DNA from: Favolaschia claudopus
Lineage: Eukaryota > Basidiomycota > Agaricomycetes > Agaricales > Mycenaceae
NCBI GenBank assembly: GCA_037176885.1
Contig: JAWWNJ010000142.1
Coordinates: 372,001-436,000 of the forward strand
Length of the DNA: 64,000 nt
Direction of reading: 5' to 3'
Shown: in pieces, positions 34,316-45,755 of the stretch
How the letters are laid out: each line of letters begins with the position of its first letter
Numbering within the stretch: position 1 is the stretch's first letter
Made by a program: the position numbers and the translations under genes
Notes under the pieces: generated by a model
Databases searched by the model: none
The model's input: only the letters and a program-made list of their open reading frames with translations
Told to the model about the DNA's origin: nothing

Positions 34316-36160
34316 TCACTGACCGAAACGGAATCCACCCTGTGGAGCGTTGACTGACTGGAACTGTTAAGTGCGAGCATACATCAGTATTTATGCACAG
34401 AGAAGTACAGCATCCTACCTCAAATGAACCAGCGGAATCGACCGTTGGCGCCGCAATCGCGGCATCCAGATCCTCCTCGTCCGGGAAGTACTTATCCATG
34501 ATGTTGAAGGCCTTCTTGTATATATCCAAATTTTCATGCTGTTGCAGGTTATGGATGGTGATCATGCCCCCAGCTTCTTCGATGAACACGGCATATTGAT
34601 TTGTACCGCCGGCTCCGGCAGCAGCTTTATCTATCTCGCCGACCTTGAGAATATTATCCAAACCGTCCAATGCAACCTGGATGACTTTATTATCCATCAT
34701 CGTCAGGAGATCGCAAAGCGGTTTGATGCAACCCTGAGCTACAAGGTAACGGATCTGCGCGGGCTCGTGCAATCCTCCAGATGTTGCGTTAGAAAGGGCC
34801 CAGCAAGCTTCCTTCTTAGTTTTGAAATCAGCGTTTTGCAAAACGTGAATGAGTGGCGGAACGAGATTGGCGTCGATCACGGCTTGAATTTGGTTGGGGG
34901 ATCCCGCCGTGATATTGGATATGGTCCAGCATGCCTCCTTTCGAATGCCATCCTTGGGAGACGAAAGAAGAGACAGAAGGGCTGGAAGAACGCCGGATGC
35001 GATCAGAACCTGGGTCTGCAGGTCGTCGCCAGTGACAATGTTGCCGACAGAGCGAAGTGCAGGAGTTTGGACGGAAGTCGAGTGGTGCATCAGAAGATCT
35101 ACTAATCGCCGGCACACGCCCGACTCGATCACCGCTTGAATCTTGTCGTTAGTGCCATCGGACAGATACGAAAGTGCCCAGCACGCGTCGATGAGAATTT
35201 CATCGTCCATAGAGTATATTAACTTGGTGAGGACAGTCAGGGCGGGCGAGATCTTGAAAAGGATTCAATTTGAGTAGAAGACGAATTCTTTACAGAAACG
35301 AACCAATTCCCAAGCAGGTTGAGGGGCGCGTCCTCGGCAGAAATTGCTCAATGTCCACGTCGCGTTCCTCAAGAGGCTAAGTTTATGTTGCTCACTCAAC
35401 AGAGTCAGCAGAGGTCGTAATGCGCCTTGCTGAAGGACGTAATCTCTACACTGGGGGCTGTCGCCCGCGATGTTTCCGAGAGCCCATACGGCTTGTTCAC
35501 GAACATCAGGGGTAGGCGAGGACAAGAGGTTGATAAATTCTGGAACAGCTCCGGCGTTTATGACGACTTGCGTGTGTTCGGCTGTCCCAGATGCAATGTT
35601 GGTGAGAGCCCAGGCAGCTTCGAACTAAAGAACAATGAGACTTCTTGAGAACGGGCGAAAGCGGGTTACCTGAAGCATAGAATGACCCGTTTGCAAAAAC
35701 TCGATGAAACGAGGTACAACGCCGCATTCAATGACACGGTCGATGGGCGGATTTTTCTCCTTTGAAAGAAGCTTGCGAAACTTGGCTGTCGCGTCGAGCT
35801 GTCGTTCTGGGTCATCCGAGAAGACGCCATCTATCATGTCCTGGGCCAGCTTGAAGATGCATGAGGTGTAGCCACCCACCCGCCGATGAACAAACTCACT
35901 GGAGGATCCCAGGCTCCGCCACCCACTTCTTCATCGGACTCGTTTCCAGCGGATGGCAGGACAACTCGGCGCTTGGAGATGTTTTCATCGCGCTTTTGGC
36001 GTCGGATTTCCACCTGCTGCTCATTTCGACGATTTCTGCGGTCCTCTTCTTTGAATGCTCCCTTGTTTTTGTAGGCTGAACTAGTGTGAATAAGTGTAGA
36101 TACACAGAAGCTGGACGCACCATCCCGCCGTGCTTTCATGGTACGAGATTCGGCCTCCAT
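34316..36160 (-). CDS. SRP1: Importin alpha, copy B (intact)
   Basis: Six exons: 36121..36160, 35900..36075, 35670..35849, 35304..35624, 34419..35252, 34316..34363; 532 codons. It has the same fold and role as copy A: IBB ([25 protein letters not shown], given here only as a basic block at about residues 28-52), then ARM repeats to about 490. Exons 3, 4 and 5 have exactly the lengths of those in copy A (180, 321, 834 nt) and exon 1 also matches (40 nt), which shows a tandem duplication. The C-terminus ends GGFRFGQ, shorter than in copy A. This is the better candidate for the housekeeping gene. Confidence 0.94.
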
Positions 36161-36359
36161 ATCGAGATGAGTGTTTGTGGTAAGTTGAAGACAAAAGAAA
36201 TGGCGCGGCAAGGAATGCGTCACGGTCACGCAGCACTCACGCGTCAATTGCACGCGTTTCAATTGATGGCCGATACGCGACAAAGCGGGAAATCGCAGAT
36301 GGAATGAATTCTTCTCGACAGTACATTACAATACAGTACACACAAATTCCCTCTGAGTC

Positions 36360-37803
36360 TCAATCCAGGACCCTTTTGGGATTCTCGTCCTAAAAGTTCG
36401 GTCAACGGGGGGATATTTAAATAATGCAGAGTCGCATAATACAATACACACCAGAAAAGCACTGATGTTCTCCACGGTCTGCTCCCAGAAGTCCTGATGG
36501 ACAGCTTGTAAGCATAATTAAATCCAGCGCAAATGTCACCACTTTATAGCTTGTATCATTGACATATCCATTGTGAGGACTCAGGGTAACATTATCCAGA
36601 TGGCGAAGTGGATGATCCAAAGGAAGCTGGTGTAACGTCAGAAGACGCCATCGCGTAACCCGGTAGACCTAACTGGTTCCGCATCGAATACGTCGAAACC
36701 TCCTCCAGCGATGGATTTGGCTTTCAAGACGCTCAACAGGGCGGCTTCGTCAATCAAGGGTCCTAACGCACCTCTCAGCACAATAAGATTCATGCAAGAA
36801 TGCTAAATCAATTACCTCGCGACGTGTTAATAAGATAGGCCGAGGGTTTCATCATAGCTAGATCGGGGGCAGCCAAAATGCCTTGCGTGCTTTCGGAGAG
36901 CACCATATGGAGAGAGACGATGTCGCTTTCACGCAAAAGTTCAGCTTTAGTTTCTGCGAATTCGACCCCAGCCTCCGCCGCGCGTTCTGCGGTCAAATGC
37001 GGGGACCATGCAATCACCCTCATATTGAATGCTTTTGCAATCTTCAAGAGAGTTGGTCAGCTCCCAACCCATTTATTACTGGAGTAAATAAACCTTGGCC
37101 GTTTGCGTGCCCAATCTTCCGACACCAATGAGCCCTGGAGCATGATAGATTAGACCTCTGGTGAAGCAGGAAAGAATAAGAGACCCAGAGTTTTCCCCAG
37201 AAGGCCAAAAGGCACTGCCGTCTGCCATTGAGGATTTTTTGCCTGGATCATGATTTAGGACTTGGTACGGTGCATTGAATGCTCGCTCGACTAGAACTCT
37301 CACCTTGATGTTCGCGTGTTCAATCGCGATACACCGCACAGTAGCCAAAAGCAGCTATCGAACCAAATTAGGGTCAAGAAAAGGCAGATGGAATATTACG
37401 AACCGCCCAGATATGTTCCAAAGTAGAGGCGGATTTACTTTCGGTTCCAGACACGATGATTCCCTTGGCTTTGGCATGTTTGGTGTCGATAGCCACATTC
37501 CTCATTCCAGTCGTTGCAATCAGCCTACATCTGGTCAGAAACGATTTCAATCAGAGTCAGTATTGATTCTGCCCACTGCAGGTTAGGCAATCGATCGATT
37601 AAAGAGGCCGGAAATTTGGTCCTTTCACGCATCGCACAGATCACGTTGTATTCACGTAGCCTCTCGACCAGCAGGTCCTCATCTGCGATGGTGTCCGTGA
37701 ACACATCGACGGTGATTCCTCTTTGTGTAAGGGAAGACCAATCTGCGAACGTGAATGCTGCCCTTTGGTAATCGTCACAGATCGCAATACGCAGCGCAGG
37801 CAT
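36360..37803 (-). CDS. D-isomer-specific 2-hydroxyacid dehydrogenase (NAD-dependent)
   Basis: Ten exons: 37577..37803, 37404..37524, 37304..37354, 37185..37242, 37094..37134, 36816..37041, 36674..36762, 36540..36626, 36452..36493, 36360..36389; 323 codons. The family reduces 2-keto acids or oxidises D-2-hydroxy acids. The nucleotide-binding turn is LGLIGVGRLGTQTAK (about 155), the catalytic Arg lies in INTSRGPLIDEAAL, the catalytic Glu in the FDAEP region, and the catalytic His in LSPHNGYV. Exon 7 could start at 36771; 36762 was chosen because it restores the canonical RGPL motif. The substrate (glycerate, glyoxylate or lactate type) cannot be told. Confidence 0.9.
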
Positions 37804-37930
37804 GGCGCAGAACGGTGAGAGAGAGACGGCTGTGAGCTGCGACGAACCGAAGTTGGCTTACATAAACACAGCGCACGCAATGGAAAGCATGAGAAATATT
37901 GTGAAACTACAGTACGAGTCCAGTATTATT

Positions 37931-40900
37931 TTATGAATCATCATCGAACGGATACTAGGTTTGATTGTCAGAGTTGTTAACAGAATGGAGACGAAAGATT
38001 ACGAACCTCAAACGCTTCTGGAGGTCCTACCTCCGGACTTGCCTCATCCAACGCAATATGAGGACCGGTAGGGAGTGTTGGTGCGTTCGTGGCAGCAGCG
38101 ACAACAGGTTCCGCGGCTGGGGGTGCGGGCGGAGCGAAGTCGATGAATTCAGCTTCTTCGTCTGGTCGCAGATCCGATAAGATCAGAATGCAGCCACCTC
38201 CAGCATATTTCTCGGAGGCTAGACCAGCAGCAGACCCTGGCTTACTTCCGACGGACCCCGGTTTCCGCACAGGGGCGGGGTTAGCAGAGACGGCTCGCAC
38301 AGGTTGGAAGCGACCCTCGGTCGGGAAGGTGATATACGACAGTTGCGCCGGTGTTACGCGAGACAGGTTCGGTCGTGTCTCAAAGGTCGGCTCCGCCTTC
38401 TTAGGTCGCCTTTGCAGGCGATTTCCCGTCTTCGGCGAGGTTGGATATTGAGCCGTTGATAGGAGAGATGTCGCCAGCATTCTTGCTTGGTTCATCGTCA
38501 GTTTTCATCTCGACGTCACCGTCCGACTCTTTCTTCTCATCCGACTTCTCATCCTGCGAGAACAAATCAATCTCAATCCACGAATTCTATGTATCACGAA
38601 CCATGTCCATCGCGTTCTCATCCGAGGCAGCTTTCTTCTTTTCCCGGGCCTTGACTTTCGCCGTTGTCGACAGAACTGCGGTGGCTACTTTGTGAACAGC
38701 TTCCTTCTTCGGTGGCTTAGTAGAAGCTGGGTATGCGAAGAGACTGGGTCGGGCATTGGAGATGTATTCGAATTTGGGTGCCTGATCTCAGGTCAGTGTA
38801 CCGCATAAACAAAGAAAGTCAAAACGATTACCTTAAGGTCAGCATTTAATCCGATAATTCCCGTTGGGTCGAATGACAAGCAAGCGCAGTGTGCAAGAGG
38901 ATACCAGTACCAGAATTGACAGAACATGACCATGCCCACAATAGCGTTCGTGTTCTTGCTCCCCGCTCGGCTTTGCAAGCTGATGGTGACATTCCGTCCG
39001 CCAGCATCGATAAAGCCCTGACCAAGAGCGGCACCGAAGCGAGCCATTGGGTCCTCGTGCTTGTCAGAGACGACTTTGTGATAGAGAGTGCGGGTTGTTG
39101 CCAGCGAAGGACATGATGCCTCAGATTGTTGGACGAGAATCATGCCTAGGGCAATGAAAGCACCTTGGCGAACGAAGTCCACACTATCTTTGGTCATTGG
39201 CTCCAAGATTTCCACAGCATCCTAGAAACCAAGTTTCAGTGACTAGCTGGAAGCGAACGGCGAAAGGAAATTCACCTGTAATCCTGTCCCTGCGCAAGCG
39301 ATGCCAAGGGCAAGAGTGGCGCCACACCGAACATGGGGATTGTAGCTCTCACTGAGAAGCTGTACGATTCTGGGTACTTGCGCAGGGTTCTTGAAGAGAA
39401 GGAAAGCCAGGGAAGTGACAGCCGCTCTCCGCACATCATCCGAGGTGTCGGACACAGCGATATGCAGCAGCTGTCTCACCGCGTCGTTGTTGGAGGTGCC
39501 GGCGTAAGCCAGGGCAAGGGTGTAAACACCACCGTATCGCAGAATAGGATCCTGTCGCACGGTAAGAACGAGTGCCCGATTTTGCTTGACTCTGTCTCAC
39601 CTTTTCCACCAGAAGTAACTTGATAGTTTCGTCTGCTTCCTCTTGTCGACCATAGAAAATGAACGCTACCCCGATGGCGAGCCCACGGATAATCTTCTCG
39701 TGCTGCGTTTCCCGTGCATACACAAGCATTTCCCGGACAGGTTCTGCCGCCGCTGTGCCAAGCATAATCAAGCCCATGGCGTACCCGCACGCTTCGCCAG
39801 CGACTGCAGAGTCCATGAAGAGGGTGTTCTTGAGGTCGTCGAAGGCATCAGCACTTTTCGAGCCCATCGCAGCTACACCCAGTCCGAGAGCAGCTCCATG
39901 CTGCACGACCTTCGCCTTGTGCAGCTTTGAGGGTATCTCGCAGGTATCCCGTCACTGAACCTCCGCAACCAGCATTGATGAGCCCAAGTGCGTATAGTGC
40001 ACCACCCTCAGAGTACGCCGCGCCTTGGATATTGCTCTCACCGGCAGCTTGAGGAAGGTAAGGACCCAGAATAGTCATCCCTTGCTCAAAGTAGCCCTTG
40101 TGAATAACACCTAATCCAGCGGTGGCCGAGAATTTCGACCAATTAGATGCAAGACCCAGCCAGTCCAAGTTGTCGCGAAGGAATACATCAGAGGTGGTGC
40201 CGGAGTGCATGAAGGCATTTTGAAGAGTGAGTGCAGTGTGATATATTGAAGAGCGAGGTTCAAGCACGTCCTAGTGATTGTGTTTAGCTTCGTACACCTC
40301 CGAAATTCTGAGAAACAGACAGACCTTGGTGTTGCGAAGAATTAGAAGGTCAACTTGATTATTTCGTTTCAGGAATTCTAGGTATAACTTGACTGACTCC
40401 CGCCCCGTCAGAATAGTTTTCAGCTTGTCGTATATCTCCTTCGTCGTCTAAAGCTAATGTAAGACGCGAAACGATCTCAAGTGTGGCTGGTACTCACCGA
40501 ATCACCCTCCGGAAGATCTGTGCGGACACTCTCTAGGAAGTCCTGGGAGCCACCTTCCACCAAATCGAAAGCAAATTGATACGCAAGAAGCTTCTCCGTT
40601 GGAACAAGGGAGTTGATGAATTTCACGGTGAGCGCAGGGTCACTCAAAGTAACGAGCAGGCGTGTGAGAGAGTGTACATGGGGCGAGCTGTCGCCAGCCA
40701 CAGGTTGCGGGAAAAGAGGGAACAAGAACAACAAGACCTCGTCCCGGTATGAAAGCGAAAATCCTGTGTCAAGGACTCCCTCCATTGCATACGAGAGCAA
40801 GGACGTGTCTTTCGTTTGCTTGTATATCCTGGCAATAACATCTAACCGCCGCGATTCTAGAGCAATTCCAACCGCCTAAGCAGTATGAGGTGGGATGCAG

Positions 40901-41483
40901 ACAAAAACTAACACAATGACAGACCTGTTTATATTCTCGCTCGTCAATGCAACGCGCAAAAATGTTCTCAATCACGGCTTGTAATCGAGGGTCGACTTTC
41001 TCTGTGTCATCCGCACGAAGTTCGATATAACGGTCTATAGCTTTGGCTGAACAAAAGAGGTAAGGATTTATTTATTTGCAAGAGTTGAGTTGGCGCACAG
41101 AGAACGGTTTCCACATATTCCTCCGAACCATAGGCGCGAGTTTCCGCCTCGAAAGCTGCCCCTGCGCCTAACGCAAAGGATAGCGACTCGTCATACTCTC
41201 CCAAGAAATAGTAGACTTTGCTAGCGAGCAAGGCGGCCGAGTCGCGAGCTTGCTTGGGTAGGTCGTCGTTCTCATGTAAAGATTCACTAGAAGTTGAGGG
41301 TTACAATGCAATAAACATTGAAAGGGATTCATGAACGAACATAAGTGCTATGTGTTCTGAAATTTCAGCCCAGAACTGAGGAACAAGTGGGTTGAGGGTG
41401 TCGAGAGCGTGCTGCTTAAATACGTGTTCTGGCTCTGAGAGTAGAGCGAGAACGCCAGCGGCGGAAGATTGTGGTCGAACCAT
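37931..41483 (-). CDS. RPN2: 26S proteasome regulatory subunit Rpn2 (PSMD1), two extra bases
   Basis: Eleven exons: 41341..41483, 41099..41286, 40925..41046, 40498..40875, 40325..40447, 39601..40270, 39276..39551, 38832..39221, 38602..38781, 38007..38553, 37931..37954; 1012 codons after removing two bases. Rpn2 is a large base scaffold that holds the Rpn13 ubiquitin receptor. The central PC-repeat toroid is visible: [57 protein letters not shown]. The C-terminus EYPFDDDS fits the Rpn13-binding tail. Extra bases are at CC 39909-39910 (QGEVVQHG) and CC 38409-38410 (before RPKKAEP). Both sit in two-base runs. The start is 92 bp from the divergent Cox13 gene. Confidence 0.92.
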
Positions 41484-41575
41484 TGAGAAGGAATAAAGAG
41501 AAAAGTGTAGAGACGCGCGTCCAGGTCGCGACGAGACGCTGTTGGCAATCACAAACAAACATCCGTTTACTTATC
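41484..41575. promoter_or_regulatory. Probable shared promoter, RPN2 and COX13
   Basis: A 92-bp gap between two divergent start codons; both genes must be driven from here. The centre (41510-41540) is GC-rich and carries ACGCGCGTC and GTCGCGAC, but I recognise no known fungal element with confidence. Confidence 0.35.
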
Positions 41576-42196
41576 ATGTCTCTTCTACCACGCCGTGCTC
41601 TGCTATTCCGCACTCGTCTCCCCGCAGCCCGCGCCTTCTCCGACGCCGCCGTCGCCGAGAAGGCCGTTGTGGAGGCCAAGGCCAAATGGGTCGCTAACCA
41701 GGCAGCCCTCGAACACCATGCTCACCGTACGCATCTCTCGGCTTTCGCCCAGCACAACTGAAAGCTGAACTAAACACGCAGAAACCACCGACTTTTGGCG
41801 CAAAATGAGGTAGGATCTCACTGTGTGGAATTCGCGTGGTATGCACGACTCATGATTACATGCAGCTACTATGTTTGCATCCCTGCTCGTTCGTGGCTTT
41901 GCATCCGTTGACGCTCGTTCTCTATCACTGACCATCTTACAGTCGCCGTGTTTGGAACCTATGTGTACAACGTAGAAATTGAGCACAAGGCGCACAATCA
42001 GCACTTGATGGACGAAAACAACGGAACGCTTCCCCAGCCCCCTCGCTATGACTATTTGAACATCAGGAGGAAGCCTTATCCCTGGGGGATGAACTCGTTG
42101 TTCTTCAATCCCCAAGTAAGTCTGGACGCGCCGCGACCGATGCGCTCTTCTGACAAAGCGTTCTAGACTCAGCGAGACATGACGATTGAGGATTAA
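41576..42196 (+). CDS. COX13: Cytochrome c oxidase subunit VIa (Cox13)
   Basis: Exons 41576..41726, 41782..41809, 41866..41888, 41943..42115, 42167..42196; 134 codons. This is a nuclear-encoded subunit of respiratory complex IV in the inner membrane. The Arg-rich presequence (MSLLPRRALLFRTRLPAARAF) is followed by TTDFWRKMSYYVCIPALLAVFG, which carries the single transmembrane helix, then the hallmark YDYLNIRRKPYPWGMNSLFFNP. Two exons are only 28 and 23 nt. Regulated assembly cannot be seen here. Confidence 0.94.
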
Positions 42197-42289
42197 TTCT
42201 GTCGGACCACTGTGTGCAATGACAAGTACAATTGAATTATCGTTTACATTCAAACTCGAGTGATTGTTCGAAAACCTATCTGCTCTCAT

Positions 42290-43021
42290 TCATGCTTGCA
42301 GGTGTTTGATGCGTCGTTCTTTTCGGAAGAGCGATTGAGCGAGCAGAACTAACTGCTCGACCAATCTCTTCTTCGACTCCGTACTATGGACTTCCTTGTC
42401 CGATCTCTTGCGCAGCTCCATGACAAATGCCTCAACATCCTCTCCCTGCTCCAATGGCTCATCGTATCCCATCACTGGCTGACGGCGGACTAGAGCTTGG
42501 TATGGCACACTCGTCAACTCCGCCAACTCTTCATCGGCATCGTCGAGCTGCTTCATATATGCAAGATGCATCTGACCCAACTCCGTCTGGCGCATCTTCA
42601 AAATTTCCGAGGTGGGTCTCCCAAGAACCAACTGTCAAAGGAGAAACAAAGGATCAGAACTCTCGACGGGTATTTGGGCTCTGCATACCTCTCGACGCAT
42701 GGCCTGTTTTTCCATCGCGCTCTCTTCAGCAAATTCGTCTTCGCTACTGAACGCAGAGTCGTCCGATACAATATCATCTGGATGAGGAACCTCCATGTCG
42801 GACATGGCGGTCGATATCGACGACATGGAAGTATCGGCTTCAACGTCCGAGTCATCGCTATCACTGCTGGACATGGCCTCGTCTTCGTCATGTTCTGTCT
42901 GGGCTCTGGCCATGTAGGCAGCCAAAATCTCGGGATCCCAGTTTGCTGCGAGGGCGTTGTGCTGCTGGTTGTTCATTGTGAGAGTGGTGGAGGAGCGGAT
43001 GAAGCAGCTGTGAATCTCCAT
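42290..43021 (-). CDS. Acidic protein of unknown function
   Basis: Two exons, 42689..43021 (or from ATG 42976) and 42290..42631, with GTATGC...TTGACAG; 224 or 209 codons. The first half is Ser/Asp/Glu-rich (EDEAMSSSDSDDSDVEADTS), a likely CK2 target and disordered. The second half is helical: ELGQMHLAYMKQLDDADEEL and LVEQLVLLAQSLFRKERRIKH. I recognise no domain. Codon use and splicing look normal for the window. ATG 42976 (MNNQQHNALAANWDPEI) seems a better start because the residues before it look untypical. Confidence 0.7.
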
Positions 43022-43485
43022 TTGTTGTTGTGCAGGCTTTTAAAGCTTTCGAGGGTTTACTCTTGCTTGCCTGTTCGTTCAAGTTTTTACAGACCTCAAC
43101 ATTTCACGATTTCTGCCGCGTCAACATGCATCAGAAAATCAGAAGACAGTATCAGAAAATCGCCATAAATATCATAGAGTTCCCGCCTGCCCACCAATGA
43201 AACGAAAGTGGGGCACAAAAAAATCGAGCGGGGACAAGGTATGTACCCCAAATCTCGACGCTGGATCTCGTTTAATGCGGTTCCTTGCTCACAGATGACA
43301 GTTCGCATCAGGGGTTGTGCATAGCCTTGTGTTTCGTGGACCAATGAGAACAATTGAGGGTGCATCCTATGTCCGTTCGAGTCTTGCGCGCCTCCGGTGT
43401 TCAGCAAATAGGACTGACGGTTCACGCGTCTGACGCGCGTCTTTTGCCATTGGATGGTCGGGCCATTGTATAAGGTGGTGCTTAC
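43022..43485. other. Gene-free stretch, 464 bp
   Basis: The minus-strand ORF 43096..43497 is a chance frame without family features. It may partly be intron or 3' part of the candidate exon next to it, but I cannot join a second exon with confidence. Confidence 0.35.
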
Positions 43486-43666
43486 CGCTGTTGGCATCCG
43501 CGAATAGCGAGTCGGCGCGTCGACGCTGTCGCGTCGCGTCTGCCTTGCTCACATCAGCGATTGTGAGATCGTTGAAGCTTGAATTGTGGCTTGACTGTAA
43601 CTCAAAAAGAGACAACAGGATTTGTGCTTGCTGGTGAAGACGTCGTTCAATGAATCGTCGGATAGC
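43486..43666 (-). CDS. Candidate exon of an unidentified gene
   Basis: This open block reads RRFIERRLHQQAQILLSLFEL and then SFNDLTIADVSKADATRQ, and ends at a good donor (AACAGCG|GTAAGC). The composition is protein-like, with a helical amphipathic start. There is no ATG in frame before an upstream stop, so an earlier exon would be needed. I could not find a matching downstream exon that continues the sense. It may be a real short gene or a relic. Confidence 0.3.
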
Positions 43667-43730
43667 TTACGAATATTTCATGGGTATCTTATGCAGGGAG
43701 TCCATTAGAGTAATTTACTACATTGAATTA

Positions 43731-44245
43731 TTATACAGTGATCATAGCTCCCAGACATGCGCTCGTGAAAATCGTTAATAGTCCCACTGTCAATGGGGTG
43801 GATGGCATAGACATGGAGTGGGGTGCTGAGTTTCCCGTGGCCACAGCGCCGGCTTCACCCGTCGCGACAGTGAAAACGGAGCCACCAAAAGTCATGGCTT
43901 TGCCGACGCCATCGGTGGCGACTGTCCAAGCTAAATTGGGTAGTGGGTGAGATGTGTGCACACCGAGTTATGTTGATAATCGAAACACACCTTGGCCGCC
44001 CTCAGAGGTAAAAACTGTAACAGCATGACCGCCAACGGAAGTGACAGTCTCGAATACGCCCTCTGCTCCGCCCGCTATTTGCGTGCCAACGGAGGCAATA
44101 TCTGAAGTTATGGTGTCGAATATGCTATCCACTGAAAACATTTATTAGAAGTGGACGATGGTCTGACACCCGCGAACATACACTGGGGTGCAGCGTTGAC
44201 AGCGACAAGGGAAAGCGCAAGGACGACGGGTTTAGTGACGAACAT
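43731..44245 (-). CDS. Small secreted or GPI-anchored protein, unknown function
   Basis: Exons 44182..44245, 43991..44131, 43731..43930; 134 codons. A clear signal peptide (MFVTKPVVLALSLVAVNAAP, cleavage after AAP or nearby) leads a small Thr/Val/Gly-rich body with an internal near-repeat (GHAVTVFTSEGGQ and KAMTFGGSVFTVATGEAGAVA). A hydrophobic C-terminal tail (PLTVGLLTIFTSACLGAMI), preceded by small residues, could direct a GPI anchor. Such short cell-surface proteins are common in mushroom-forming fungi and usually lack known domains. Confidence 0.72.
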
Positions 44246-44549
44246 TATTGAGGGAAAGGGTAAGAGTGTAGGGAAAGGGTGGTGTATTTACAGTAAGCGG
44301 TTGAGGAGGAGCGTTTTATAGCGAATTTTTGTGGAGCATCTCGCTCGGCTATATCGCATCAGGGCCCGGGGTCGGAGTGTTGACGTCATTGCTGTATGTG
44401 CTGAGTGACGGCGGGCACTGTCGGGCAGTGACCGCACTGGTCAACGCAGCGGCGCAGTCGACTCGAAACCATTTTGAAAATTAGAGTTAGACTGCGATCA
44501 AATATAACGCGCTTGGACCGGACAAACAGACATCAACAACCTAAACGCG

Positions 44550-45499
44550 ATGCCCCGCGCCATCATTTCGCCTTCTGTGCTCGCGTCCGACTTTGGGCAG
44601 CTCACCGCAGAATGCAAGCGGATGATCAAAGGCGGCGCTGAATGGCTTCATATGGATGTCATGGACGGCCATTTCGTTCCAAATATCACAATGGGCACGT
44701 CCTAAATCTCCCTAAAACAATCCTTCCCTCATCTCCCCCTGCCTCCAGGCGCGCCCGTACTCGCATGTGTATCCAAAGGCGTCCCGGGCATATTCATGGA
44801 TTGCCATATGATGGTGTCCGACCCAGCCAAGGTACTGATTAAGCCTTCCTATGTTATTAACATGAGATATACCTCATTCTAGTGGGTTAACGATATCGCC
44901 GACGCCGGCGGCTCCCTCTATTGTTTCCATCTCGAGGCTACGGGTTCATACTATCTCTCCTTCGACCCCTACTCGATCTTGACTCTCATCCACAGACGAC
45001 CCGCTCTCTGTCATCAAAGCAATCCGTGAACGAAACATGAAAGTTGGCGTCGCGATCTCCCCCGATACACCCTCGACAGCGGTCACAGACGACGTTGCCA
45101 AGGCTGCCGACATGCTGCTCGTTATGACTGTCTATCCTGGTACGACAGTCGAGTAACTTCAAACAAGTATGTTCGTTCATTCCACTCCTCATGTAGGCCG
45201 CGGCGGACAAAAGTTCCTTGAACGATGCGTGCCCAAGGTAGCCGAACTTCGCGCTCGCTTCCCCGACAAAGACATCGAAGTAGATGGTGGCGTAGGTCCC
45301 AAAACCATCGACGTGTGTGCGGACGCAGGTGGGCCGTCGCCCATTTAATTTGCCCCAGTTGTACGCAATTAACCATTCTCAAGGCAGCAACGTCATTGTC
45401 GCGGGAACCGCCATCTTCGGTGCAGGCAACCCAGAAGAAGTCATCGCAGGACTCAAGGCCACTGTCAACACCGCCCAAGCCAAACTCTCTTCATCCTGA
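44550..45499 (+). CDS. RPE1: Ribulose-phosphate 3-epimerase
   Basis: Exons 44550..44694, 44749..44831, 44883..44943, 44996..45139, 45197..45328, 45384..45499; 226 codons. The enzyme interconverts ribulose 5-phosphate and xylulose 5-phosphate in the pentose phosphate pathway. The TIM-barrel signatures are complete: [10 protein letters not shown] with the catalytic Asp nearby, [16 protein letters not shown] with metal ligands, [22 protein letters not shown], and the second catalytic Asp in [10 protein letters not shown]. Intron 1 (44695..44748) is GC-AG (ATGG|GCACGT); the adjacent GT would shift the frame. Confidence 0.94.
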
Positions 45500-45755
45500 G
45501 GTACATCGACATGTATCATTCACAGTACAACTGGCCAGAAGCCGAGCCATGTATGCTAGAGTAAATGCAATTCTGTATCAAGTAAAATGCGTGGGGGCTC
45601 TATGTACAATGCTGAGTTCGTTCCAGTGTGTGGGTCAGTTCTAGTAATTAAGTATATATACAGTAAGTAGCCTTCGTGTCCGTCTCACCACTCTATCCAC
45701 TCCCCGTACATATTAGGTCTACAAATTGTCAACAGAGTATGGCAGGGAACTTGAT

